Source: Brienomyrus brachyistius (Eukaryota > Chordata > Actinopteri > Osteoglossiformes > Mormyridae). From it: 64,000 bases of DNA. The notes beneath the pieces are model-generated. The model saw only the letters and a program-made list of their open reading frames with translations, searched no databases and was not told the DNA's origin. The stretch covers positions 22,197,254 through 22,261,253 of the forward strand of contig NC_064555.1 in assembly GCF_023856365.1 (NCBI RefSeq), written 5' to 3'. The position numbers and the translations under genes are program-made. Shown piece by piece: positions 38,468-51,174 of the stretch (position 1 is the first letter of the stretch; each line of letters starts with the position of its first letter).

Positions 38468-39947
38468 TTCAAACATTACTTTAGGCGATAATGCAGAAAG
38501 CCTTATTTAGCATCTCTAAGTTTCCATGGAACAGCTGTCAATCAGGAAGACGTTACACCTTCATCATGTCCTGTCATGTGATGCATGTAACGCACTCGGG
38601 CACTCAGCAAATCAGAGTGGAGCTTGTTTCCTTGACGCTGGCCCGGCAACGACTGTCCAAACAGAGCCACTGTTTATCTGTCACGAAATGCACCGCGGTT
38701 TCACATCTCCACAAACGGAAAAATAAATAGGCAATGTACCATGATGCTGGCAAATCCCTTTAATAACATCTACCTTTTAATGCTGTAAACAGAGGCATAG
38801 ACTCAGCCAAACACAGACATTCGAAGGCCTAAGAAAAATCCCTACCAGTGTAATGTGATACACATGTAAGGACAATGAGAGAGAGGAAAATAAGGTTATC
38901 ATTAAGCGGCTCGTCTTATCATTAGGCGGTTTATTCTGTTAATAAATTTAACACCCCCCCTCCACCCCGCAGCATGCCTGGTTAATTTAATTTTCCGAAC
39001 ACAGCTTCATACCTTCTGTTTGCTGAGACTGTGGAGAGACCAGCTGACCGACGGTGGATCAGTACCACAGTCAGCCAGCAGGGGCTCACTCTGTATAGGA
39101 GGTTCAGCCAGGATGGTCCCTTGGTCTCGTCGCTCAAACTGCACTGCTGGGGAAAAATGTGCCCATATAAGCAGGTTTCCAGCAACACTGCCAGCAGGGA
39201 GAGGAAAGATTCAAAATAGGTAATTAGGGAGAAACTGTGCCGTACTGCTTTAGGCTGGAGATCTTCCACAGGGCAGCAGATGCGCACTTCTGGGCAGAGG
39301 TACTCTTGGACTCCTATCGAACTTGGAAGTGACGTCAGAAAGTACATGGACGTGTAAATGAATCAGTATAAAGATCACGAGATCATAAAGATTAACTTGT
39401 CCGTCGAAGCATTTATGATGTAAAAAGGTTAGTGGCAATGAATATTTAAAAATTAATTTTCCATAAATGCTATTAAAGCACAAGTGGTGTCAGAGATGTA
39501 TACAAATGGGTTTAATGTGCCTTGGCCATGACTGCTACGATTTGGACAAGGGGGGGAATAGAGGGTTTGAATGGATGGAGCTCATTGAGCTTCATACTTA
39601 TTATAATTCTCTCGATGGCTTTTTAGCAGCATCCAAAGATACAGTCTGTTGGGTTGATAGAAAAAGGTTTTTTATGCTGGTGTGATTTGTGTTTCTTTTG
39701 GGTTGTGACCGAATGGTCTTTTTAAGTGGATTTAGATTACTGACGCCACACTGATAATGTGGGCTCTGTACCGCCGGCCTGGAGAGAGGCCAGCCAGACA
39801 TGTAACCCTTTTATTGTTCTGTGAATATTTGTCCCGCAGCCCATGGCAAGCTACACAACTACCGAGCCGTATGTCTGAAATATAAAGTGTTTTTGTAAGA
39901 AATCCTTACCGGAATTAATGACATTTAATGACCAGAAGCATTTAATG

Positions 39948-39948
<1 letters not shown>

Positions 39949-39981
<33 letters not shown>
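39949..39981 (+). repeat. Poly-C tract (33 C)
   Basis: Uninterrupted run of 33 C, preceded by three 'atttaatgacc' copies at 39923-39950. Confidence 0.95.
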
Positions 39982-41434
39982 ATAACTCTGACTAGGATAA
40001 GGAGCCACAGAAAAATGCATAGTTGACCATGAGCACTAAGGCTTTGGTGAGGCATGCTAAAACGGGCATCCAGTAAATGTATGGGGCTTTTCTTAGGAAG
40101 TGATTCCAGAGGATTGTTTTGTCGAACATTATTTCAAACAGATATAGGCCATAACCAGCTTCTTGTTGAGAATGCTGATTCCCGTCAGAGCCCCCACAAG
40201 AGGTTGAATAGATTCTTGTTTACAAAATGCCAAATGATTGATTGCTTATGTGACATACACTTGCACACTGGCTTTCCTGAATCCCGTGCACAATCTAGCC
40301 GCCCCGCCGATGTCCCCAAACGAGGCTACGAGATGACCTGCGATAATGAAATAAAGGGACACTATCGGCTTAAAGTAGGTTATTTAAAGGATCAGTGAGG
40401 GACATGTTAGCCTACATTTTTTTTTTCAATTAACTTGATTAATTAATCTGATTGGCAGCTAGGTGGGAACAAACCCAAACCCACAGGAGACGCTGCACCA
40501 CACAGGAATGTCTCTACATTGAGAGGTGAACTTGAACACTAGGATCCAAGCGTTTCTAGGACCTTGAGACATCTGGGGGCGTCTCCTTGTCCTCAAACTG
40601 AGAGCACAGTTGTAAAAACATCTGAGCTAAAGAAAATCATTTGGGTCTTCAGCTCACGCTGTCGCTAACTGCTTCCATATGCCTGTGGATTGGTTATGTA
40701 AACCACAGCTGTTAATTACTAATCAATGATAAAGGTGTCGCCAGGATGCGAAGGCCTCTGATGCTGGGAGCTGCTGTGTGGCTGTTTACAGACGGACATA
40801 CTAACTATGTATAAACATAACCGTTGCAGCAGGGCCAGAATCACACACAGCAGCGAGAAGTGCCGTTAACGGCAGTGCATACAGTATGAGGGACGCAGCA
40901 AAGACGAACGGATGGCACATTTCTTAATTTCCAGAAGTGTGGACGAAGGAGTCAAAAAAGGCTGTTATCGTGGGCTCTCATTCGGCTCATAGCGAGTAAC
41001 ATTCAGCGGGTGAGAGATCATCACACCTGAGACCTGAACCTTCACCACAGTGAATGAAGCTGGCCGGGGGGGGGCAACATCCATAAATTGCGATCGCCAA
41101 AAAGAGAAGAACTGAAAACAGACTGGCATAAGGGTGTGAGTTCAAATAATCTATGAGCTACAAAGTGCCTGTTCCATAATTAGGCCGGGTGGCGGTAATC
41201 TCGCCGCTGCAGAGGGCGCGTAGCGTCTGCACGAACACAGAGCTGGGTGTTAACTGAGGGGTTCAGCTATGCCGCATTGAAAGCCTGTCTGTTACTGCAT
41301 GTGATGTGTAAGGTGAAAAATAATAAGTAAAGCAGCACAGAAACTGGCCAGAAATGAGTGAATGAATTTAAATACCGTGTGGTAATAGAATAAAAATAAT
41401 ACCAATTTTATCCTTAAAAATAATAATAAGTTCT

Positions 41435-41578
41435 GGGGGTAGCATGTGGATCAGTGGGCTAAGCTTCTATGCCTGTGATAGGAAGGTTTCTAGTTTGAGT
41501 CCAACCACAACAGAATAGTCCGGTCTGTGGGCCCTTGAGCGGGACCCCTAAGCCCCAGCTTTGTGGGCGCTGCTGCCA
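41435..41578 (+). mobile_element. SINE family B, 3'-truncated
   Basis: Begins 'gggggtagcatgtggatcag' and continues 'tgggctaagcttctatgcct' through 'ctttgtgggcgctgctgc', then stops at the left end of the Tc1-like element. The 3' tail is absent. Confidence 0.65.
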
Positions 41579-41582
41579 AGAA

Positions 41583-42451
41583 TATGGACAAAAGTACTGG
41601 GACACCTGGCCATCACACCCACATGTACTTGTATGACATCCCATTCTCAATCTATAGCCATCAATATGGAGTTGGTCCCCCCCTTTGCAGTTATAACAGC
41701 TGCCACTCTTCTGGGAAGCCTTTCCACAAGATGTTGGGAGTGTGGAGTGAGTTTTTGCCCAGTCATCTAAAAGAGCATTTGTGAGGTCAGGCGTTATGCT
41801 GGCTCACTGTCTCCATGTTAGTTCATGTCAAAGGTGTTCGATGGGGTTGAGGTCAGGGCTCTGTGTGAGCCCATCAAGTTCTTCCACGCCAAACTTACCC
41901 AACCACGTCTTTATGGACCTTGAAAAGGGCCTTCCTTCCCCACACAGAACCCATGAAGTTGGAAGCATAGAATTGTCCAAAACGTCTTGGTATGCTGTAG
42001 AATTAAGAGTTCACTGGAACTAAGGGGTCTAGTCCAACCCCTGAAAAACAACCCCATACCATTACACCTCCTCCACTAAAGGGGGTGATTCATCACTCTA
42101 CAGATCAGGTTTAAACTGCTGCAGAATCCAGTGGCGGCGTGCATTATACTACTCCCTCTGACGCTTGGCACTGTACTTGGTGATGTGAGGCTGGCATGCA
42201 GCTGCTCGGCCATGGAAGCCCATTCCATGAAGCTCCCTGCATGCAGTTTTTGTGCGGCGGTTAATGCCAGAGGAAGTTCGGAACTCTGCAGTAATTGAGT
42301 CAACAGAGCGTTGGTGCCTTTAACGTGCTGTACTATGCGCCTCGGCACTCAGCAACCCGCTCTGCTATACTTTGCACTTCGTGGCTGAGTTTCTGTTGTT
42401 CCTAAATGCTTCCACTTTGCAGTAATACCATTTACAGTTGACTGTGGAATA
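41583..42451 (-). mobile_element. Tc1-like DNA transposon remnant with broken transposase
   Basis: The left end 'tatggacaaaagtactggga' is the terminal motif of a widespread fish Tc1-like family. The transposase is read on the minus strand: a decayed HTH region is visible at 42076-42348 (keeping the motif SFMEWASMAEQLHASL, a diverged version of the family's usual segment), and the C-terminal half lies at 41650-42050 in shifted frames. The central part with catalytic aspartates, the N-terminus and the right terminal repeat are missing or shifted. At about 870 bp it is shorter than an intact Tc1 element and cannot be active. Confidence 0.8.
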
Positions 42452-42720
42452 GTGTGTGGCTCAGTGGGCTAAGCTTCTGTGCCTGTGATGAGAAGGTTCC
42501 CAATCTGAGCCCAGCCTCAGCAAGTCCTTCAGCAAGGCCGTTAACCCCCAACTCCCTGGGTGCTGCAACAGGGGGCTGCCCTTCATGGTCATGCTTACTC
42601 TCACCTACAGTACAGAGAGCAACTTGGGGGAGGTGTAAAGAGAATTTCCCCACAGGGATCAATAAAGTGTCATTATTATTATTGTTATTATTATTATTGT
42701 TATTATTATGATTATTATTA
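42452..42720 (+). mobile_element. SINE family B, nearly complete
   Basis: It starts 'tgtgtggctcagtgggctaa' (A box), continues through 'ttcagcaaggccgttaaccc' and 'ggctgcccttcatgg', and ends 'agggatcaataaagtgtcat' plus (ATT)n. It abuts the broken end of the Tc1-like element. Confidence 0.75.
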
Positions 42721-43371
42721 TGAAATAATTTGTATGCTCCAGTATAACACAGTATAACATAAAATTGACCACTGGGCTGGATTTAGAAGTAAACTACGCC
42801 GCCCGGAATCTGTCCTGAAGCTGATTACATTCGCGCTTGTCCTGAAAAGCTATAAGTTCTCCTCGCCTGCGGTACTTTCCCCTCATTATTTCACTTATCA
42901 TTTAATTTAATTAATTTCAATGTTACAGAAAGCCAGAAAGAGACCAGTAGTACGCTGATAAGAATGAGCATTACCGCAACATTTTAAAAATAATTCTAAT
43001 AACAATATAAGCTCTAAAATAATTAATTTGCCCTTTATTGCCGTGAGCCGTGCAGCGCAGAACGCTGAGGAGTTAATGATGTACTCAGAAAGCTCATTTT
43101 AATATTCAGGTTTACGTCTCATTTTAACAGCATTGCTAGATTGCTCTCCACTGTCGGAATTATCACTGAGAATAGGATTTTTGTTTAATAATTTATAATA
43201 CCAATAATGAGTTATTATACAATGTGTTTGAATAAAGCCATTACTTAAATTTATTTCAGTTTTTAAAATCAGTTACATGTTTTTGCCATTTGTGTACTGT
43301 AGTCTAATCGCGGATTTTTTTAACATTACTTAGTAAAAATGTTACACGACAGTATTTTATAAGCCATTTAC

Positions 43372-43429
43372 TTAACGTCTAACTTCAGCCCTTAGCGTCT
43401 AACTTCAGCCCTAACGTCTAACTTCAGCT
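43372..43429 (+). repeat. 19-20-bp tandem repeat, three copies
   Basis: Three copies of 'gtctaacttcagccct' with small spacing differences. Confidence 0.85.
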
Positions 43430-44839
43430 GCCTTTACTCGCAGGCTTTGGTGTAATTCACGAATTCATTTGCTTCAGGCAGATGTGTTTTTATCTTCTTC
43501 CAAACGCAGAAATGCCAGTCCAACTGCTGTATACTGTAATACTGCAAAATCCCAAATGTCAGATACTGACAGCTTGCAGCGGTATATTTCACAACCGTAT
43601 CAGCGGGAATCACTATCAGAGTTTATGAATGCATCCATCCGACGTCAGATTTACTGCATGAGCTTTAGGGTCGTATAGTTTTGCTGAGTCTTGCAAACTT
43701 GCAGCTTCCCACAAAACGTCCATCCATCTCCCAGGTGCTCATTTAACACGGGGTGGCGGGATGCTAACACGTCAAATCACATATTTAATGTTTATATGAC
43801 CAGACACGCTCCTCTGGAAAGAAAAAAACAATTAATATAGCACCGAATTATGTGCTAGGCATTTCTGTTGAATATTCATCAGTGTTTCGTCAATAGACTG
43901 AGTATTATTCGTATGCGGATTCTTGAACACATTTTTATTTGGGATACTAAATTAGATACGTCCAAGTTCGTAGTTCAGTGTTTTTCCACATGCATGGAAC
44001 GCGACCCCATTTTATATGTGTGATTCAAAATGAATTTGTCATCTTAATTTATGCAAATCAATGAATCAATAAACTGCAGTTGACTTTGTCATATTATGCC
44101 TATATATTGCTTAACGTCACCTCATATTATGGAAGGTTACTGCTTTTTGTGTTATTTTTTCATTAATAACATAAATATGCACCTATCTTAAACCAAACAT
44201 CAAATTAAGCAAAGTAGTATATGCACGAAGGTCGAGTTTGCAACAGTAAACTTTATTGCAGTGTAATGAAGGATATGAAAGCGTCTGTGCTGTGGGCTGT
44301 CTGTGTGCATAAAGCAGCACGTGAATGCCACGGTGTGCTTTCCATCACCTGTTCGCTGCCAGCTGGACTCCTAACAAAACTATATTTTAATGCGAGTAAG
44401 AAAGCACTGCTGAGTTGCGAGTCTCTCCTTTCCGTGCATTTCCACTCTTTCTCTCTCCTCCGTTTTTCCGCGTCTCCTTCCCTAGGACCGTATACCCTAT
44501 CCTGAAAGGGGATCAGGAAGAAGCAACGCCGGCACACTCCCGTGGCAACGATGACATGGCAGCACCCGAGCGGTGGCTATAGAGAGTAACCCTGAGTCAT
44601 TATTTTATCTTTACTCATCTAATTGACCTGAAGAATCCGCATGCATATGTACACCCGTCTACAATAAATCTGTATTTGCGTTTGCCTTCGTCCACATTTA
44701 AATCATGCATTGGCGATCTTAGACGAAAATTACATTACATTGCATTTTACAGCTCTTAAAGAGCTATGAAAACCAATCCTTACGCTCTGAAAGACAAAAA
44801 CACGTGACTCTACCTGGGTTTGAAAACACCTGGAAAACG

Positions 44840-44973
44840 CGGCTGAAGGGGCAGCGTACATAAGGAGGAAAAGACGAGAGATGGGAGATTAGAGGGAAAA
44901 ACGCCACCGAGCGATTATTATTACTGACATGTAAGGAATTTATGATCCGATGGACACAAACCATCCGAAGCAG
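44840..44973 (+). promoter_or_regulatory. kcng2: Candidate promoter and non-coding first exon of kcng2
   Basis: The sequence has a TATA-like 'gtacataagg', a purine-rich block (gaggaaaagacgagagatgg) and ends in a strong donor CAG|GTGAGA at 44973/44974. It lies in repeat-poor DNA 5.3 kb upstream of the kcng2 start codon, on the right strand. This is position and splice-motif inference only; any unrecognised exon or chance match would look the same. Confidence 0.2.
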
Positions 44974-47900
44974 GTGAGATGCTTTTCCTCTTAAATATAT
45001 ATCTCAGGCAATTCTGGGTTTGCTATAGTATGTGCGGTAGCTTCTCGAGTGCATTCGCGCTGTTTATTATTAACTTTGTGAAACACTCTCAAAGTAACGT
45101 GTAATATGTTACTTTTCGTCGGATATTGAAAAGCAGCTGTGAAAAGGACGATCTCACGCTTTAAACAAATGTGTGTTTCACCATTACATGACTGTATGCT
45201 GTTCCGGTATCTTTACGTGCTTAAATGACAGAATTACTTTTGGGTTATCATCTTTATATAAAGAATTTAAGCCACACGTATTTAAACCTAGTTAGTAGAA
45301 ATCTAATCAATTATTAAATTGAAATAAGAATAACCAGACATATATATATATTTCAAGCGAGCGACGTCTGTTAAGCAATACTGAGATGTCTTTGATTTGT
45401 TTAAATTAAAATAAAGATTTTATCAATGCAGCTATGCGATTGGATCAGAGTTGGATCAGAGGCAGTGTTTACATGACTGATTCTATCTTACTGGTTCAAA
45501 AACTGACGATGACGCTTAATTAAATTAACAAGCAGGACCGTGGTTACATTTTAAAAAGGGGGTTCATATCAAATACCTACAGACTGCCCATTGTAGGTAA
45601 CTGATTAAATCGGTACTGATTAGTACTCATAGACTGATATATGAGACAAATACCGAGTGTCTGTCAACGGCGCCCCAAATGTGATCAATCTTTTATTTCT
45701 GCAGCGTGTTTGGGCAGCAAACTTTTTGCACGGACGTGTTTTTTTTAATAGCAACGTGGGGGGTAGGATTAGATAAAGACACGTCCTGTTAAGATTCTTG
45801 CATGTTTTAGTTCCCAGTACGCACGAAATTGCTTTGCTTCAGATGTCCGGAGTGTTTCACTAAATCAGGCAAACCTCGATTCATAGTGTTTTTTAAAACG
45901 AGCATATGCTGATGCATAATAGTTTAATAATGCAAAACTCGTACACAGCTGTGTCCGACCATTAAGTAAAGGCGACACAAAGGAGAAAACCCATATATTT
46001 GCCATTTCTAATAGGATTTCGTTAGCCTCTAAAATGCTCTCATTGCAGAGGGCTCTGACAACATGAGCTTTGAGTTCAGGCTAAAAAGATGGACTATTCT
46101 GTAATCTTCGTTTCATATCCATTATCCAGTTTTACGTAAAACACGATCAGTTCTAAAATGGTCAATTTAAAAAAGCTACTAATTAGACAGTCGATCCCTT
46201 TCAGCCTTTGCGACCGTAATGATCGTGATGAAAGCAGACATTGGAAGAAGCTGCAGAGGTGCGGACTAAATGCCCTTTTAGAGTTCAGGATGTCAATGAC
46301 CGTGAGACAAACCAAGCGCTGTTGGAGGCAGATTAATGAGCCACATCTCTTATACTTTCCTAAGCACACTGACAGTTAGCTGTAAACAGCAGCTCCGCGT
46401 ACAATACCTCAAAGGCTGAAAATAAAACGAATGGTTATATAACGCGCTGCATTGAGAACACCTATTTGTCGTAGCGATGTCCTCCGAGGATTTAAGACTC
46501 GTAGATCTTTTCTAACTGGGCTCTGTAAGCATTGCCATTTGTATTTCACATTTATATAACCCCCCTTTGAAACGACCAAGGACACCAATGTCTTATAACA
46601 ACAAAATATTATCAATAGGCTGTGAGGAAAGTGCCCCTGCACAGTTACAAAATCTAAGACTTTTATAGGTTTTTCCTCATTCTCTGGTCACAAAGTGGGA
46701 TATGAAAAAATCACATCCAGTAAGTGTTACGTTTACTAACTTACAGGCATTAATTTTTTGTGTAACTAGGCAAAGGCATAGTTTAAGATTTTACGAACAG
46801 CAGATTTCAGATTTATGTCTTTGGGCACGAGGGAGTCTGCGTTTGTCTAATGTTACATTTCGAAAACCGAACTTCCTCCATCACTGTCAGAATCACTGAT
46901 CGGTACAGTGATTTTAAAATCCTTTAATCAGCCACTGCGCTGTAACTTTTAAAATAAAGTTTCCTTCCTTCTTATCTCCGTTAAAATGGACTTTCCTTCA
47001 TGGACTCATAAAACTCCACTTGAGATTATATTATACAGGAGACAGAATTATAAATGTTTTGAATATGAAAGCCTTCATCTGAAGAATACAGGCAGGGGGC
47101 GTAGGTAGAAATTCTGGAGGCCCCGACAAAATGTCACCTTGAGCTGCCCCGCCCACCCCACCCCCCGCACAATTTAACGTAGGACGGCCCCCCTGAATTT
47201 TCCAGGGCATCCAGGGCTACTACGTCCTGTGTGTAGGACTTGCATCGACTTTCCATTTGGGAATCTGGCCGTATGCATTACCGTATACATACTGTATTAC
47301 AACTTACATATGGATGGTCATTAAACCTCTGGCAGCGCTGCCCACTCTCCTGCACCTGTTACAATAAGCGACACACCCGATAACTGCTGTGTCGCTTCCA
47401 GGCGTCTCTCGATCCAAGTATATTATTTTTACTAAGGACTTCGAACATAAATGCGATCTGACGGGACTCGATCATGCGTAACTCGATTACTTATATGGTC
47501 TATAGCTGCATCTAGGTGAATTTCTATCAGTAAGATAATACAGAATTAAACCAATAACAGTGAAATGGTGATCATACACCCACCGCCTTCCATAGCTGCC
47601 TATCCAGTACGCTGTAATAGTGGCGACGCCTCGGAAAACACAGAAAGTTGTATAATGAAGCTTCGACTAGACCAGCCGAGACCCATTAAGGTGATTTTTC
47701 CCCTCGTAGCTCATCCTTATGAGTGCACTAATGATAACAGCTCTGTTTTCCATACAAATCGTGCACCAAGCATAAACGAGGCAGTCATTAATATTCTCAG
47801 CGTTAATTGCCCTTTTGAAAGAGAAAAAGGAAAACCTGTCTGTTAAGCGCACATTTCTATAAATATGTTGACAAAACTGTTCACCCGCCCCCCAGTTATT

Positions 47901-48435
47901 TTCCTATTTCTTGACGCATTCTCTAATTGATTTAAGACAGCTCCTTAACACTACTAGGCACCAACTGCAAAAAGAAAAAAAAACAAACAAACAAGAATCA
48001 ACAGCACAGCTATTAGTTCTGCTGTAGCCGGTGATCCCAATAAGTCCTTTTAAATGTAATTTTTACAAGGTAGCGCTGTCTTAGCGCAAACTGCAGATGG
48101 CTGAGGTTGGCCTACTAACGCGTCAATTTTCCAAATTAGCTCAGATTAATCGCTCCCGTCGTCTGAAGCGCTCTGTCATAACATGTCACTGTCCGACGGG
48201 AAGACGCTATACTCATGTTTTGCTGTCACTTTGAATATATGAGCAAAAAGGTCATTACAGAGCCAAGCATGGCGTTTAATGGTGTTTATCTGTTAGTTTA
48301 TTGTACTGATGTCTAATGTCAGAAAGTGTTTGTTTTATACACTCTTTTGCAATTATTTCCCCGTGCATGCAAATTAGCCTTAAGGCACGTCTCAGTGTCA
48401 CAGCAGTAAATTACACTGAGTCAAACTACTCACCT

Positions 48436-48560
48436 CAGGGGCGTTAGAAGCATTTTGAATGTGGGGGGACACACTGGCATAAAACTAATATTTTATGTTA
48501 AATGTTGGGGGGGGAGGGGTCCAAATGAATAATTATGAAATGTGAGGGGGACACGTCCTC
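48436..48560 (+). mobile_element. Possible degraded repeat with 'ggggcg' start and 'gggggacac' ends
   Basis: 'aggggcgttagaagcatttt', 'gtggggggacacactgg' and 'tgagggggacacgtcctcac' resemble a common fish repeat. A similar start ('gggggcgtaggtagaaattc') occurs at about 47096. Family unknown. Confidence 0.35.
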
Positions 48561-50290
48561 ACCTGAATGTGCAGAGTGCATAACCCCGTTCACCGTTAGC
48601 CTGTCATCAAAGCCATTAAACCTGCTGTATTCGTTTTTGGGTGATTTTATACAAAGGAGACCAAGGTGAATCACGAATCCTGCCCTGGTCGTAACCTAGG
48701 TAATCATAGAATAGCCTCGTTGCAGAGTGGAAAGTGATATCCAGAGAATGGTAAAAATTGACGGATTCGGTGAAGGGCTTGTTTTCGCAGCTCTTGTGCC
48801 CAATTTACTACTTAAAGTCGTGAAATCGGGTTGCCCCCCCCTCCTGGCCAAGCCAGATGGCAGCCATACTGCTTTAGCCATCCGATTCACTTCCTGTTTG
48901 ATTTTACCCTGTTGCTTTGCCTGTAGCCGTACAGTGACCAGCATGATTAACCTCCTACATGAACCATTTATCGGTGAAATGCATCATTTCGGCAGTCAGT
49001 CCTGGCCTATGCGGATTTAGCCGTCGACTTTGGGACAGTTTTCTATCGTGTCCCATTATATCCCGCTTGACGTTTTCAGCAACTGGTAAATCTATTGAAA
49101 GTTAAATTAATAATAATCAAAGGAAAGTCAGAGGAAAGGTTTATGCTGTAAAAGCCTGTGTTTAAAGGGGACTTTCTATGCTCATTTTCACTCTTGATAC
49201 ATTTTGGGATCTACTTGAACAGATTTACATACTTCAGTGGTCCAAAAATTACATTTCTCCTACTGTACGTCTCTATTCGCCCTCTGTCTGAAGCGCACTG
49301 TTGGAGTTTTAAGCCCCAACCCCCCCCCCCCACCCCCATGAGCCCAGTGTGCTCTGACTAGTCTAGTCATCTTGTCCAGTTGGTTTGCTTGCCCTATACA
49401 TTCCACCCCTGTCTTGCAGTCTGCTGACAGATCTTTGCAGGGAGGCATGGTGACCTCACCATGTCAGGGAAGATAGGGCTAGAATTCTAACGAGGCGTTT
49501 CAGGCAGATTAGATAAGACTGTATTTTTGTGGCGAGAGTTACTCCCTTTGGTGTGTACTTGGGGCCTTAAGACTCTACAGATCATTAACATGCATGTAAA
49601 GCTATATGACACAATAAAGGAAAGGGGAAAAATCAGAAAAGCATCGCAGGTCCCCTTAAAGACCAAATGGTGAGAGTTTACAGGGAGAGCCGTCCTCTGC
49701 CTAGCATTAGTGAAAACCACTAGCGTGCCTGTGCTACGTAAGGCTCTTGTTGTACAAGTATACAAACTCTGCTACAGCTCTGAATAAAAAAAAAAGCTTT
49801 ACATAGAATAATTTCATTTAGAGGTTTGGTTATGCGAGAGAGAGAGAGGCGCTGAGGCTGAGGTCACCATTTAACGCTAATTATCTACACCCTGGGATTC
49901 TGTAGAAGTTCATTTTAAGTGGTTTTTCATGAACCCGATCTGACAGTTCTAAACACATCTGTATATCAGAGGTAGTGCAGTTAAAACCAGACAAGCGGTT
50001 ATCAGCAGAGTACATTTGCGTACAAACAGAGACGTGCTCATCTGGGTAGGTATCCCTCCTTGTGATAGGATGCTTGGACTCCATAGACGTTTTGTCAGGC
50101 TCCATTTAACTCTGCCTGGTGTCCGAGTTAAATTAAGAGGGATTCTGAAGGAAGTTCAGGAATGATGACGAATGCTCCTGACGTATTGCTCTCAGGTAAG
50201 AGGACTCGTGTGGGAAAGGAGCTCCTCCCTCCTCAACATCGACCAATAAGACCTCTGCGCCCGGACGCCGAGAGGCAGGAAGTCTAGGCC

Positions 50291-51049
50291 ATGTATCAGG
50301 AAGTGGCCTTTCTTGCCGGCAGTGCGGAGCGCCAGTTCTCCACCTTCCACGTGAACGCCCTGGAGAACGTGCACGAGATAACCACCAACAAAGGCGTCTT
50401 CTACAAGAGAGCCAGCTTGCTGAGGCAGAAAGAGGATGCGTACCACTCGGAGGAGGGCTATGCGGGTGCCGCCATCATCAACGTGGGCGGGATCAAGTAC
50501 CGCATCCCCTGGACCACCCTGGAGGAATTCCCACTCACTCGGCTGGGCAAGCTGAGGAGCTGCAACAACCACGAGGAGATCATGGACGTGTGTGACGACT
50601 ATGACATCAGCTGCAACGAGTTCTTCTTCGACCGCAACCCGAGTGCCTTCCGCGCCATCGTCACCTTCCTGGCGGCGGGCAAACTACGGCTCCTGCGGGA
50701 GGTCTGCGCCCTCTCCTTCCAGGAGGAGCTGCTGTACTGGGGGGTGGAGGAGACCAGCCTGGAGTGGTGCTGCCTGCGCAAGCTCCGCCAAAAGCAGGAG
50801 GAGGAACGGGAGGCCCAACGGCAGGATGGCGGACAGGCTACCCCGCCCAGTGAGGAGGCCGCACCCTGTCCCCAGGTGGACGAGGGCCGTGTGGCGGACT
50901 GCATGCGTAGGCTGAGGGACATGGTGGAGAACCCGCACTCTGGGCTGCCGGGGAAGATCTTCGCCTGCCTTTCGGTCGTCTTCGTGGTCATCACGGCGGT
51001 CACGCTCTGCATAAGCACCATGCCCGACCTGCGGGCCCAGGAGGAGAGG
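50291..51049 (+). CDS. kcng2: kcng2 coding exon 1: potassium channel modifier Kv6.2, N-terminus, T1 and S1
   Basis: First coding exon (253 codons) of a silent Kv6 subunit, which does not form functional channels alone but joins Kv2 subunits in the plasma membrane and shifts their gating. The start ATG at 50291 follows an in-frame stop (TAG, 50285-50287). Residues 1-58 are an N-terminal extension containing KGVFYKRASLLR. The T1 tetramerisation domain spans about residues 60-165 (INVGGIKY, VCDDYD, FFFDRNPSAF, ALSFQEELLYWG). After a charged linker and CMRRLRDMVENPHSGLPGK, S1 covers about 223-244. The exon ends after STMPDLRAQEER at a perfect donor AGG|GTGAGT, phase 0. KCNG2 rather than KCNG1/3/4 is favoured by the STMPD-RA-EERGEC junction and by synteny with ctdp1 and slc66a2. 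Human KCNG2, as I recall it, is 466 residues and lacks the extension. Confidence 0.93.
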
Positions 51050-51174
51050 GTGAGTCCTCTTAGACGTTATGGTTCCATCCACTTACATTTCCTAACGGTC
51101 TCTACCATGACAGGAACCATTATGCTAATTAGCCAAAAAAGTAGTAACCTATGTTAACAACTGCTTCCTTAGTT

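Larger units (their letters stand above)
26160..50195. other. Intergenic region between ctdp1 and kcng2 (may include kcng2 5' exons)
   Basis: No coding exon was recognised in this 24-kb spacer. From 26.2 to 42.7 kb it is dense in SINEs, MITEs, DNA-transposon remnants and microsatellites. From 42.7 to 50.2 kb it is mostly repeat-poor, unique-looking sequence. Parts not listed separately (for example 29.2-30.9, 35.1-36.0, 36.3-38.0, 40.0-41.4, 45.0-47.0 kb) show nothing I can name. Confidence 0.6.

Noticed and set aside
38278..38476. Minus-strand frames with YLSI/HPSI repeats
   Set aside because: Translation of the GATA/GGAT microsatellite.
50599..51082. Long antisense frames over kcng2 exon 1
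   Set aside because: Shadows of the GC-rich coding exon; the plus-strand frame matches the KCNG family over its whole length.
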